64,000 nucleotides of DNA, taken from NCBI GenBank assembly GCA_002633025.1, contig NMRB01000448.1:156952-220951 (forward strand), in the 5' to 3' direction. Below, one piece after another: positions 11,115 to 20,722 of this stretch (the stretch's first letter is position 1; each line of letters starts with the position of its first letter). The position numbers were made by a program, and so were the translations under genes. A model generated the notes under the pieces. That model did no database searches, was not told where the DNA came from, and worked only from the letters and a program-made list of their open reading frames with translations. The DNA is from Notospermus geniculatus (Eukaryota > Nemertea > Pilidiophora > Heteronemertea > Lineidae).

Positions 11115-11607
11115 CCCTGTCCCAATGCTAGCTGTAGCCCTGGTCACGTCACTCCCCCATTCAGCATCTATGATACCGGTCAATTATCAAAACCATTTGA
11201 CAAAATAGTGGTCTTCCAACCTTTTGCTTTGTGGCATTTTTGAAACACTCGATTCTGCCCCAAGATTTGAGCAGACAGTAACTTACCAAATCAGATTTGC
11301 TAGTCAAACCATTCCCCACCTCTTTTCAATCTGAGCAATGACATCATACACCATCTGAAAACCCAATCTTCTAACAGGAATCAACTCACCTAGTTCTTTC
11401 TTCCGTGGAAAGATGTCACTGCATACACAAATCACAGATATTGTATTGACACAATCTTTTTCAAGCATTTTAAGCGCAAGTGTCTCAATGCAAACAGATA
11501 AACATTATGCAAGAGAAATAATATGAACACAAATTGAAAGAAGCTATATACCACAACGTGTATGTTGTGAAGAAACTATACTCTGTTCCAATTGCTTGGG
11601 CTTCAGG
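11115..11607. other. intergenic stretch, nothing recognised
   Basis: AT-rich sequence without recognisable coding or repeat structure. Confidence 0.5.
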
Positions 11608-12074
11608 GTCCATATTCATAAACAAGTCAAAGTGTGATACCGGTACTCATCTTTTGTGTTCAACAAAGGATAAGTGACACACTTAGACTTAAAGCGGACT
11701 ATTCGCGCCGAGTCAAAGATTCCACAGAACAGGTTCCGGAGCGGCCGCCGCAATGCATACCAGTTGTTGTTACAAATAAAACGGGTTGTTTTATTATTTT
11801 TGGTTCACTTTGGGCAGATGCGAACAATCCGCTTTAAGCATGTTTATGAATATGGCCCTGGGTCCATATTCATAAACATACTTAAGTCAAAGCATGATAC
11901 TTATTTTTTGTGTTGAACAAAGGATAAGTGTCACACTTAGACTTAAGTAGCTTTATGAATATGGCCCTGGGTCCACATTCATAAACATACTTAAGTCAAA
12001 GTATGATACTTATCTTTTATGTTGAACAAAGGATAAGTGTCACACTTAAACTTAAGTAGTTTTATGAATATGGG
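11608..12074 (+). repeat. three tandem copies of a foldback unit of about 105 bp
   Basis: Each unit opens GGGTCCATATTCATAAAC and closes TTTATGAATATGGCCC, which are inverse repeats, and contains GGATAAGTGNCACACTTA. Copies start at about 11609, 11860 and 11969. The first is enlarged by the TTAA insertion at 11693-11833; the other two act as empty-site references. Confidence 0.85.
11693..11833 (+). mobile_element. TTAA-flanked MITE inserted in repeat unit 1
   Basis: The 141-bp element has termini AGCGGACTATTCGC and GCGAACAATCCGCT (13 of 14 paired when folded) and is flanked by TTAA at 11689-11692 and 11834-11837. The neighbouring empty units read AGACTTAAGTAGC, with a single TTAA at the equivalent position. 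TTAA duplication is the hallmark of piggyBac and Kolobok superfamilies. There is no coding capacity. Confidence 0.88.
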
Positions 12075-12529
12075 TCATGATCTCTCACTCCATTGATACT
12101 TGACAAGTTTTCCATTTTCCCAATCAATGCGACATAGCGATTTTTCACAAAGTCACAGCTCCACACGCCATCTTTTGGCAAGTATTCAAACCACAGATCT
12201 AGGAATTATCCTCCAACTGTGCTTTGAAAACACAAAAAAAATTGCATGAAAAAAAAACTCAGACACCGAAGAAAAAATTAAACTACAGAGCATCGCGATT
12301 ATGATAACATCAGCAATCTAGTTTGGGGCATTCTAAATCTTAGCAGGTGAGCGCCGTTGATTTGAAAATGCCCTCAGAAAATGTGCCTACTCAGCTAGGC
12401 TAGGAAAACACGTTTAGTCTTAAAATCTGAGATTCAAAAATCAATCAATGAATTAATTAACTTTGAAGCACTTGTGAGCAAAATTGTTAAATGTTATGAT
12501 TGTATTACAGCAGAACTTGTGGGACTCGA

Positions 12530-13125
12530 GGGCTTGTCCTGGACGAACTGACGGCAATCTCCAGTTTCCTCCTACAAAGTGCAATGTAGTGCCAAATACT
12601 TTATCAAGGGCAAATAATGACATGACCAAGGGTAAACTCCCTACGCTGTTGTGTACCGCGTCCCCTTCGGTTTATCCGTTCTCCACAACTGCTTCACTTC
12701 GTAAAATTTGCCGTGTTTGGTCAACAGATGGTGCTGAGAGAGTCGACCAATCAGAGCACTGACTCTGAGCAACCCGTAACCAAGCTGGCCTGAGACACTT
12801 TTTCATTGGCTGAGCAGATCACGTGATCTAGTAGCCATGGTAGCACAAGAACATCCGTTGCCAACATGGCCAACGGGCCAAATAGTTCTGAAAACAGCGT
12901 GCTGATAGGCTATAAAACTTGCGCCAGGCCTTGACGCCATCTGTTGACCAAACGCGGCGACTTCTACGAAGTGAAGCAGTTGTGGAGAGTGGGTAAACCG
13001 AAGGGGGCGCGGCCCACAACCTGCGTAGGGAGTTTAGACCGAGGGACGATAAAGGTCGTTCTCAGTTCTAAACAACTCGATCTCCCATCCTGACCCCACA
13101 GGACAAGCCCGCGAGTCTCACCACC
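12530..13125. mobile_element. foldback element with arms of about 110 bp
   Basis: The outer ends GGGACTCGAGGGCTTGTCCT and AGGACAAGCCCGCGAGTCTC are inverse repeats. Inner arms at about 12629-12735 and 12940-13035 pair over TAAACTCCCTACGC, CCCCTTCGGTTTA, CTCCACAACTGCTTCACTTC and GTTTGGTCAACAGATGG. The roughly 200-bp centre is unrelated to the arms. No transposase is present. Confidence 0.8.
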
Positions 13126-13689
13126 AAATTTACACTGGAACCGGTACTAACAATATAACGTTAAAGTGGAACAAATTACACAACTACACAACTTCCCCAG
13201 ACTCCAAACAGTGCGGGGGGATTCTCACACCTAAAGAGAAACGTTCGTATCAAAATCACCTTAAAATCCAGAGTTACATCATTAACAAATCCTCCAGGAG
13301 ATGAGGTGATCCATGATAATTTATCCACAGGGACTTGACAAAACGGGTGTTATCGAGATCCAGAACAAATTTAAACCCACCCACGCCACCCCACGAATAA
13401 TGCTTCATCTGAACTGATACCTTCGGGAAATTTGAATACAGCACTGTTCATTCTACCAGCTTCTAAAACGCCCGTATCGTCTCCCAAAACACAAAGTTCA
13501 TTTCCATTTTCAAGTTCCCTGTGCATTAACATTGTAACATCGACTGTTCAAGAGAGTCTACATGGTAGTATTAAAACTGACAAATAAAGTTGCCTACGCA
13601 AATGTGACTTAGCCATTTTATAGCGGGAGTATTATCAACACATCGTTGCTTGTGAAACAGAAACACAGAATCCCTTGAACTCGTCTGCC

Positions 13690-13912
13690 CTCAGGTTTGA
13701 GCAGGCAGTATCTTTTGATGAAAATTTCTTAAGTCTTCAGGAATGATTTGGAAAAAAATTTGAAGAAATGTTCTTCAAACAGTTGATAGGAACAACATTT
13801 CTTCAAATATTTTTCAATCAGTACCATAGAGAGCGAGAAAACTTGGACAGAAGATGCCGTCTGCTGGACTCTGGGGGTAGATGAGTCCCAAGGCCACTTT
13901 ACTGCAGCAAAA
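13690..13912 (+). repeat. dispersed repeat, copy 1
   Basis: It shares GAGAAAACTTGGACAGAAGA and CGTCTGCTGGACTCTGGGGG, together with upstream AGGAACAACATTT and CAATCA(G/A)TACCATAG, with 26317-26515. Class is unknown; the central part is palindromic and AT-rich. Confidence 0.7.
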
Positions 13913-14166
13913 ACCAACAGTTCCTAACGGACGTCATACCAGCATTCACTTGGACTGTATCTCAAAGATAAGCACATAACAATATAATTCTACCCCTAGC
14001 TTCCGCGTGCATATGTTATAAGATCACAGCTCCTACATCAGCAATGGACACATCCATTCAGTCATTGATTCCTGCCTCTTGCATTGATGCTCTGCCGCAT
14101 ACTACCTGGAGTTGGATACCTGTATGCTGCACCTTTGTATCCCTAGGCCTTCGGACTCGACACTAC

Positions 14167-14452
14167 CAGGGTTTCCGCCAGAGGGTAAAATTCCGTACCC
14201 TTAAATTTTTCCAGGGTACGGATGCGTACCCTCAAAAACGTTGGGTGACCATTTTTCCATGAAGTGATATCACCGGCGCGGGTATTTTATGCTTCAAAAT
14301 ATGCCTAAGATGGCACCAAACATCGTTTAAAACCTTTTTAGATATAAATTTCAAAAAATTTTAAAACTTTTTTTCGAAAAAATTGTTCAAAAAAATTTTT
14401 TCAAACTTTTTTTTTGTCGGTACCCTCATTTTTTTTTCTGGCGGAAACCCTG
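14167..14452 (+). mobile_element. CAGGGTTTCCGCCAGA MITE, copy 1
   Basis: The 286-bp palindromic element has termini CAGGGTTTCCGCCAGA and TCTGGCGGAAACCCTG (identical inverse, except one base inside) and is flanked by ACTAC on each side (14162-14166 and 14453-14457). Internally it has GGGTACGGATnCGTACCCT and A/T homopolymer tracts. Copy 2 is at 38354-38683 in inverse orientation. Confidence 0.9.
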
Positions 14453-14799
14453 ACTACGGCCACATGCACACAGCAAGCGAACTGGCGAAGGGACACAAAG
14501 CAAATTTCACCCAGCAATGTGGCAAAAATATGGAACGCATTGGCATGTACAAACTGACGGCGATTGCACTACAAGATCTAAATTTTATATTTGTCACCTA
14601 ACTTCCACAAGATATACGTGGAATCCCTACGATTAGTGCTATGTTGGCAAGAATTCTTTGCCTTGCCGCTTCGCTTTGCCAGTTCGCTTGCAGTTGCACG
14701 CAGCCCACCTGTGAGTGAATGGAGCGTCGTCCGAAGGCAAAGTGACCATTCGCCTTGATATTTCAAGATGGATAAGCGGTAGTACCGGACAAGTCACGC

Positions 14800-14966
14800 T
14801 GAGGACATCAGGGGTTCTTAGTGCTCGCTCCCTTCGTCACCGCACACAAACCCCTGAGGACATTCGCTGGAATCAGTGGAGTTGTCAAGTCACTCGATGC
14901 CCTTCCTCAGGGGTTTGTGTGCGGTGACGAAGGGAGCAAGCGCTAAGAACCCCTGATGTTCTCAGG
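14800..14966. repeat. near-perfect hairpin with arms of about 63 bp
   Basis: The left arm (about 14800-14862) contains CATCAGGGGTTCTTAG and CGCACACAAACCCCTGAGGA. The right arm (14903-14966) is its inverse with very few changes. The loop is about 40 bp. A related, more compact hairpin is at 37543-37619. Confidence 0.85.
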
Positions 14967-15286
14967 ATGGGAGATGGGACAAGTACAGGACTGACAATTC
15001 GTCCCCTCTGCTCTCCAAGGACAATTTACCAAGGACAGTTACTCCTTGCGGGACAATCAACAGGGACAAACATCTCATCGGTCATCACTTCGTAATCCCG
15101 TAGGAGTGTTCACGTGGTCAAAGTACCCGGTACCTCCCCAGTCTCTCCATGTCCTAGGACTATCAGTCCCAAGGACAAAAATAAACCTTGCAGGGACAGT
15201 TACAAGGGACAAACGCCTCATCCCCACTTTTCCAAGAACTTGTTCCTGATGACATTTACTTCCCATAGGACTGTCACCATTTACTA

Positions 15287-15390
15287 CATCCTCCCACAGC
15301 AGGGGTTTTTACCTTGCTCCTCTTCATCCACTCTGTTGTTTTCGAGCGTATGAAGAGGAGCGGGACCAAAGCCCTGCTATGGGAGGACGC
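15287..15390. mobile_element. CATCCTCC...GGAGGATG miniature palindrome, copy 1
   Basis: The unit of about 104 bp begins CATCCTCCCACAGCAGGGG and ends AAAGCCCTGCTATGGGAGGA. The arms also pair over GCTCCTCTTCAT. Other copies are at 30834-30938 and 59273-59377. Confidence 0.8.
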
Positions 15391-15731
15391 CTTTCCAAGG
15401 GCTAGTGTCCAGGTAACGTCAGTAATGGGAATACGGTTCCATAAATGAGACGAGATTTTCATTTCAAGTGCGTGACATCCATGGGTAAATATCGGTCGCG
15501 ATTTTTTTTATGAGAATGAGCGTCTGCCTTGAGTTGACCTATTTTGGGACCACATCACATTTTTTATTGAAAAGCAATTACTATGCAAAATTTTTGTGCA
15601 AGGGATGTCACCCAACGCAATGATCTTCGAGATGTGTTTGGCATTTTCTAGGCTGAGAAACCAATCAGGGAGATTTCTGGGATATTTTGAAGTTGTCAGG
15701 AGAAACATCAGCCGAACTGGGAAAGCTTATA

Positions 15732-15944
15732 CTGTAAACTGTGAAATTTTCGCGGCGCTAAATGTTCGCGATTTTTGGGGTCTGCGAATTCGCGAATAAT
15801 AATTTTTCGCGGTTGGAACCCTTCAGCTTCATAAAACCTCAAGAACCAATGATTTTCGAGCGATTTATGTTCGCGTTTTGACCCTCGGGCACGAAAATCG
15901 TGAAAATACCGGTAAAACGCATGCGAAAATTTCACAGTTTACAG
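15732..15944. mobile_element. TA-flanked CTGTAAACTGTGAAA MITE, copy 1
   Basis: The 213-bp element has 22-bp perfect inverted termini beginning CTGTAAACTGTGAAATTTTC and is flanked by TA at 15730-15731 and 15945-15946. The interior is rich in TTCGCG and CGCGAA. A diverged copy is at 61835-62050. TA duplication fits Tc1/mariner-type or ISL2EU-type non-autonomous elements. Confidence 0.85.
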
Positions 15945-16096
15945 TAGTCTCGAACACCAGATTCAAGTAGGTCACGGCAGTCACGCAGGAACAAACCGTT
16001 TTGTGTTTAAGCCAAGAGAGCGATTGGAAGCCTCTCCACACGAAACGGTGAAGCAGTCGGTAAAATTAGGAACTCGAGACGTATTCCACCTCCTAG

Positions 16097-16352
16097 TAGA
16101 CTGGTCCCCTGTCGTAGTTCTCGCTTCACTACTACGACAGGCATCTTGAACGCCAATTTGGCATGTGTTTGGTCAGCCAAACGTCATCAACGGTCACGCC
16201 ATGAGTAGTCATCATCTATTTTTAGAGACTCCCGCAATGTTACGAGTCTTTATTGCTCATTTGCATACGTGTGTCAGAATTCAGGCAAACATGGCGGACG
16301 CGGCCTGTCGTAGTAGTGGAGGAACAGAGCGGTACGACAGGGGACCAGTCTA
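16097..16352. mobile_element. long-TIR foldback element with 9-bp target duplication
   Basis: Termini TAGACTGGTCCCCTGTCGTA and its inverse at the right end pair over about 48 bp, including CACTACTACGACAGGC. The flanks are ACCTCCTAG (16088-16096) and ACCTCCTGG (16353-16361), a 9-bp duplication with one mismatch. Long TIRs plus 9-bp duplication suggest a Mutator-like MITE. It lies about 200 bp downstream of the ELAV-like stop codon, so it could fall in the 3' UTR. Confidence 0.8.
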
Positions 16353-16561
16353 ACCTCCTGGTAGCAGAGGGAACATTCAAAGGAACACAACCCTGGAATC
16401 ATAAACTGGGTCATTGATGAGTTGAGATCTCTGAATTGACCACCTCGGCGTTAAGCGTGAAGAAGCGCCCATCTCTAGCAAAATCGTCAGCCAGTTCCCA
16501 ATAGGTGAATTCGTGCAGCTATATCATGTAAAATATCATCCTAGATCACTATACATCCTCC

Positions 16562-17875
16562 TTATCTCTTGGCGTTCTTGTCATCTTTGAATTTGATCTG
16601 CAGCGGGTATTCACAGAGCGCGGCTTTGCCATTCAAGATCTTGATAACCTGCAACGCTTCGTTGTAATTCGCCATCGTAACAAACCCAAAGTTTTTTCCC
16701 TTGTTCTGTTTGTGGTCGATCATTACATCAACTTTCAGGACAGTGCCGTATTTCCCGAACAACTGCCAGAGTTGATGTTCTTGTGTGTCGGGACCGATGT
16801 TGTAACAGAACAAGACAAAACCTTCGGGCACTGATGTGTCCATGAAAAAGTCATCGCTTTGGAAGTTCTGGTTCATATTCCCGTTATTATATCCACCTCT
16901 ACCACCGCCAAAACCGCCGCGGTTCCCAGCACGACCTCCTCCAAAACTGCTGCCCTGGCTGGGCAGCTGTTGACCGTAGTGACTGTATTCATCGAAGTAA
17001 TCAGCACCATCGTAACTACTCTGTCCACCACGGCCGTATCCCTGGTTCCCGCCGAAACCACCTCGACCGTTGGTTTGATTGTATCCGCCGCCACCGCCAG
17101 TGCCATAAAATCCTCCGCCATTCCCGTAACTGGCACCACCCTGACCGTGCATCGGATTGAAGCGAGTCCCGAAACGTCCGCCCTGGTTCCTCATCGGACC
17201 GCCAAATCCTGGTCCTGCGCCCATCCCCGGTCCACCGAAACCACCTCGTCCACCGCGACCTCGACCGGCTCCAGCGGGCGGCGCTCTGACCTTCGACGCG
17301 TTATCTTGTGCGAACCTTACAACCATACTCTTCCCCACGCCCAATACATCCTTTCCGTTCATGTCATCAATGGACTTCTGTGCCGCGTCCTTCTTTTCAA
17401 ACAACACGAATCCGGTTCCCTTGCATTCTCCATTCGGATTCGTTAAAACCTTCGCCTGGATTATGGTACCATACGGTTTGAACAATTCCTCTAAATCCAA
17501 CTGCGACATCGTTGAGGGTAACCCTTGGATAAACAGGTTGGTGTTTTTCGTGGCTTCACCAGGGGGCCTAGCGTAAGCAACTTTTAGGGTCTTCTGCTTC
17601 AACTGTAGGCTATTCAAAGTGTTTATCGCCTTCTCTGCATGCTCAGGCAAGTTATACTCAACGAAACCAAATCCGTAACTCCAACCACTTGGCTTATGGC
17701 GTATGATTTTACAACTTTTGACCGGGCCAATTTCAGAGAATAACGCATGCATGTCCTCATCGGTAAGTTCTTGGGGCAAATAGTTGACGATAAGGTTACA
17801 TTTACTGTCTTTGCTGCTGAATTTATGTTCGTAAGTCTCGCTCATACTTGAACCATCCTGAACGTGCGTCTCCAT
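16562..17875 (-). CDS. ELAV/Hu-type RNA-binding protein with expanded RGG/GY linker, intronless
   Basis: An uninterrupted frame of 437 aa carries three RRMs: RRM1 about 27-103 (RNP2 LIVNYLPQ, RNP1 YGFGFVEY), RRM2 about 113-190 (RNP2 LFIQGLP, RNP1 KGTGFVLF) and RRM3 about 353-430 (RNP2 LFCYNIG, RNP1 KNFGFVTM). This order and the RNP variants are those of ELAV/Hu proteins, which bind AU-rich and U-rich RNA to control stability and splicing. Residues 200-350, where ELAV has its hinge, are Gly/Arg/Tyr/Asn-rich with RGRGGRGG repeats, much longer than in HuB/C/D. The ATG at 17873-17875 (AAAATGG) has the best start context; an in-frame ATG at 17894-17896 would add seven residues. No introns are present although ELAV genes normally have several, which suggests a retrogene. 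Its paralogue is at 47351-48358. Confidence 0.9.
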   Translation of the reverse strand: METHVQDGSSMSETYEHKFSSKDSKCNLIVNYLPQELTDEDMHALFSEIGPVKSCKIIRHKPSGWSYGFGFVEYNLPEHAEKAINTLNSLQLKQKTLKVAYARPPGEATKNTNLFIQGLPSTMSQLDLEELFKPYGTIIQAKVLTNPNGECKGTGFVLFEKKDAAQKSIDDMNGKDVLGVGKSMVVRFAQDNASKVRAPPAGAGRGRGGRGGFGGPGMGAGPGFGGPMRNQGGRFGTRFNPMHGQGGASYGNGGGFYGTGGGGGYNQTNGRGGFGGNQGYGRGGQSSYDGADYFDEYSHYGQQLPSQGSSFGGGRAGNRGGFGGGRGGYNNGNMNQNFQSDDFFMDTSVPEGFVLFCYNIGPDTQEHQLWQLFGKYGTVLKVDVMIDHKQNKGKNFGFVTMANYNEALQVIKILNGKAALCEYPLQIKFKDDKNAKR

Positions 17876-17911
17876 TTTGATCTCCGTTTTTATCATAATA
17901 TAAAATAACAC

Positions 17912-18590
17912 CGGAAAATTTAGAAATCTTTGGGAATGTTTCTAAGCCAAAACGGACTCGTTGTCTTTAGTTGGAATTCCAAAACTATTTTAGGCCAAAT
18001 ACGGATTGTTCCAGAAGCGAATTCTCATCAAAAACTGACCTTCACCGACAGTTCTTTTTGAAGATCTTTAGAAAAAACAATTCTATGAATACTTGAAGGG
18101 TAACCGCAGGAATTGATGGTCTTTGATGGGTCTTTTGGAGAAGCTGGTTTCTTTAATATCTCATCAAATTTGGTCTTCTTCGGTCTGGATCAAGAAAAAA
18201 GAGAAAAAACTATGATCCATTTGTTTCCAAAAACATCATGAAATATCAACAAGAACAAGAAAAAATTGAAAAGACAACTCTTTGGGTGTTCGTCGAACTG
18301 GTAACCCCCAGGTCCGCCTTTCTGAAATCCGTTGGGACCAACTGGTTCCCTCTGTGACCCAAACTTTCAGGTCATTTCGTTTCAAGATTTCTCAAGTCAA
18401 TGCCACTTACCATTGAGCATCAGGCTTTAAAGGGACCCACGAGGCAGCTCGCAACGAGGCTACTGTTTAGTACATTAACTACACAACAGGTGGCGCCACC
18501 AACTGAGAGACAATGAATTTGGGCCGCAAATGTTGACATATAGTGTATGTCACATATAGATCCCCGACTACCATCTATTTATTTGGCAGA
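17912..18590. other. upstream region of the ELAV-like gene, possible 5' exon
   Basis: On the minus strand a strong acceptor (TTTTCTCTTTTTTCTTGATC then CAG, about 18190) opens a 53-codon frame starting PKKTKFDEILKKPASPK and stopping near 18030. It resembles no family I know and may be a 5'-UTR exon or chance. Otherwise nothing is recognised. Confidence 0.25.
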
Positions 18591-18591
18591 A

Positions 18592-18842
18592 TAGACCGTT
18601 CTCAAATTGACATAAACGACAAAGATCTGCGCACTTCCGCTGAAATCTCAACCACAACCTCGGTCTGAAACTGAATGACGTGACGTAGACAACCTCACGA
18701 CAGTGACGGCGAAGATGTTGCGTCAGGCTTGACCATTGGCATTGCTGAATCATGGACGGCGTCACGTCAGCCGGTTTCAGATCGAGGTTCTGGTTGAGAT
18801 TTCAGCAGAAGTGCGCAGATCTGCGAATTTGAGAATGGTCTA
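18592..18842. mobile_element. TAGAC foldback MITE, copy 2
   Basis: The termini TAGACCGTTCTCAAATT and AATTTGAGAATGGTCTA are inverse repeats with one mismatch. The inner arms pair over GATCTGCGCACTTC and the GGTCTGAAACTG region. The central CACGACAGTGACG is shared with the other copies. Confidence 0.85.
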
Positions 18843-20495
18843 TAGCCATGTCAAAATGCCTCTTGGAAGCTGCCTCAAGTGGCCCTTTAAGTTGACAAGT
18901 GTTCTACCATCAAACCTTGCCCCTTTTCAACTTATCAGCCAAAAGATGTTCCTTTAGAATACCAGTCAAGGCAACTGCTGTAGCAGGCAGAATGCCGTCT
19001 TTCAGTTCATGTCAAAAATCTTTCAGACAACTGAATGACCCAGAAAAATATCCCACTTGCATGACTTGCAGACCTGTTACTGTTGCACACTTTTCCTGTA
19101 GGGGGAAACCAGTGAAGCTGCCACTCAATTTTCTCAAATCCCGATGTGTAGTTCACAAAATTGTGCTACTGCTAGGTAGAATATGACTTTAGAGCAGCAG
19201 AAGCATGAATTACTTCATGAAATGTTCAACTTTACACCCAAAGTGTTGTCACACAGCAGTGAAAACTTCAAAATCTTCTTCAAAAACAGCTGACTGAAAA
19301 AAATCAAAACTTCAATTTTAGTAAAAACTTCCCAAATTAGGAAAAATCGAACAGCAAAAATACCCAAAAAGATTGAGCCCGCAGGAAAAAAGCTGCTAGC
19401 CTTCCCCACGATCAAATGATGAACATTGTTGATCAACCGATGGACACAGCAAATTTGCAAATTTTGAAGAAAAATTCAAAAATTAGTAAGGAAAATGGAC
19501 AATTCTTTTTGAAAAATCTGCAGAAGCCCAAATGCTTCCAAAGCTTTTCACTGGGCGTAAAGCTCGGAAGAAAATGATATGAACTCGACAAGCAAGAAGA
19601 AAACACCTATTCCTATGTAAGAAAATGGAAAATGTGAAAATTCCTGAAGAAAAAAGGTGAATTATAAAGTTTTTCCACGAAAAATACGGTCAACATGTAC
19701 CACCGGTGGCAGGAACGTCCTTGAAAAGAAAAAAATATATTCATCAATAGAGTATACTAACACTATGATTAGGGGACAGACCCCATTTTTTCATACAACA
19801 GCACATCATAGCATGTTATAGCAATTCGGAAAATTCGATGACAAAAATGGGAAAATAATGATTATGATGCATATAAAATGTAGAAAATGTTTTCAAAATG
19901 AATCAGATGAAAATGAATCAGATGAAAAAGCCATCAAAACTAGTAATTATTTATCCTTTATTTATGTATAATTAAAGTTTATGACCTTTGAGGAATACCG
20001 GTAAAATTTAAATTTAAGCAAATGCCTCCAAAAGAAGCATCAGAAAACGTATTGTCCTCCAAAGAAATATTTGTTTCTGAGAAGAAAGTACTTTTATGTC
20101 ATCAACTGTTCTGAAATTTTCTGCCAGATACCTCAAATCAACCCTTCTCTCTGCTCCCCCTAGTTTGAGGTCACTGGTCCGAGCATAGACTGGCCAACCT
20201 GAAATGAGTTTAGAATATCTTCAAATGCTCTATAACAGGTAACTCCATGAGTAGATATTATTTGGAACCATTTTTTTGCGACTGGCTTTGCTCTTTATTT
20301 ACCCACAATGCCTACTGCACATGAGAACAATGCAGGCAATTTTTATCTCCAGTTGTTGCATCATTTGTGAGGGACAGGAAAATCGTTGCCCGTCTTCGGA
20401 GAGAAAAAATCCCCTGTTACGTCCGTCTGTGCAGTACGCTTTAATCTGCAAATAGAGAGCAAAGTTCAGATTTGTTCTTGAAATTGCAAGTTGGA
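18843..20495. other. AT-rich intergenic stretch, no gene recognised
   Basis: Long A/T-rich tracts such as AAAATTTTGAAGAAAAATTC; open frames are short and unlike known proteins. A small direct duplication AAAATGAATCAGATG occurs near 19896-19925. Confidence 0.5.
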
Positions 20496-20499
20496 CACC

Positions 20500-20722
20500 T
20501 TCAAAAATGTGTGGCGGTCTTAGAAAAGCCGGCGGATGTCGCATTTGGGGAAAGTGTTAATGGCCTTGGTGAATCCGCACATTTCAATAGCTGACATGTA
20601 CTACGTAACAGGTAAACAGTAGCTAGGCCTAGTAGATCAATGCACAGGCAATCTGACAGCCCTTGTTGATCATTCAGCGACATCCGCCGGGTTTTCCTAG
20701 ACTGCCACACAAATACCAAAGC
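20500..20722. repeat. foldback with arms of about 36 bp
   Basis: TGTGTGGCGGTCTTAGAAAA near 20508 pairs with the inverse GTTTTCCTAGACTGCCACAC near 20693; the arms meet GCCGGCGGATGTCGC and GCGACATCCGCCG. The roughly 150-bp loop is unrelated. Confidence 0.65.

Noticed and set aside
10882-11183. Repetitive peptide frames (HLVLLVKT repeats)
   Set aside because: They are translations of the 30-bp minisatellite, whose period keeps several frames open.
16859-17446. 195-codon open frame on the plus strand
   Set aside because: It is the antisense shadow of the Gly-rich ELAV-like coding exon; its Ser/Thr/Ala composition mirrors the repeats on the other strand.
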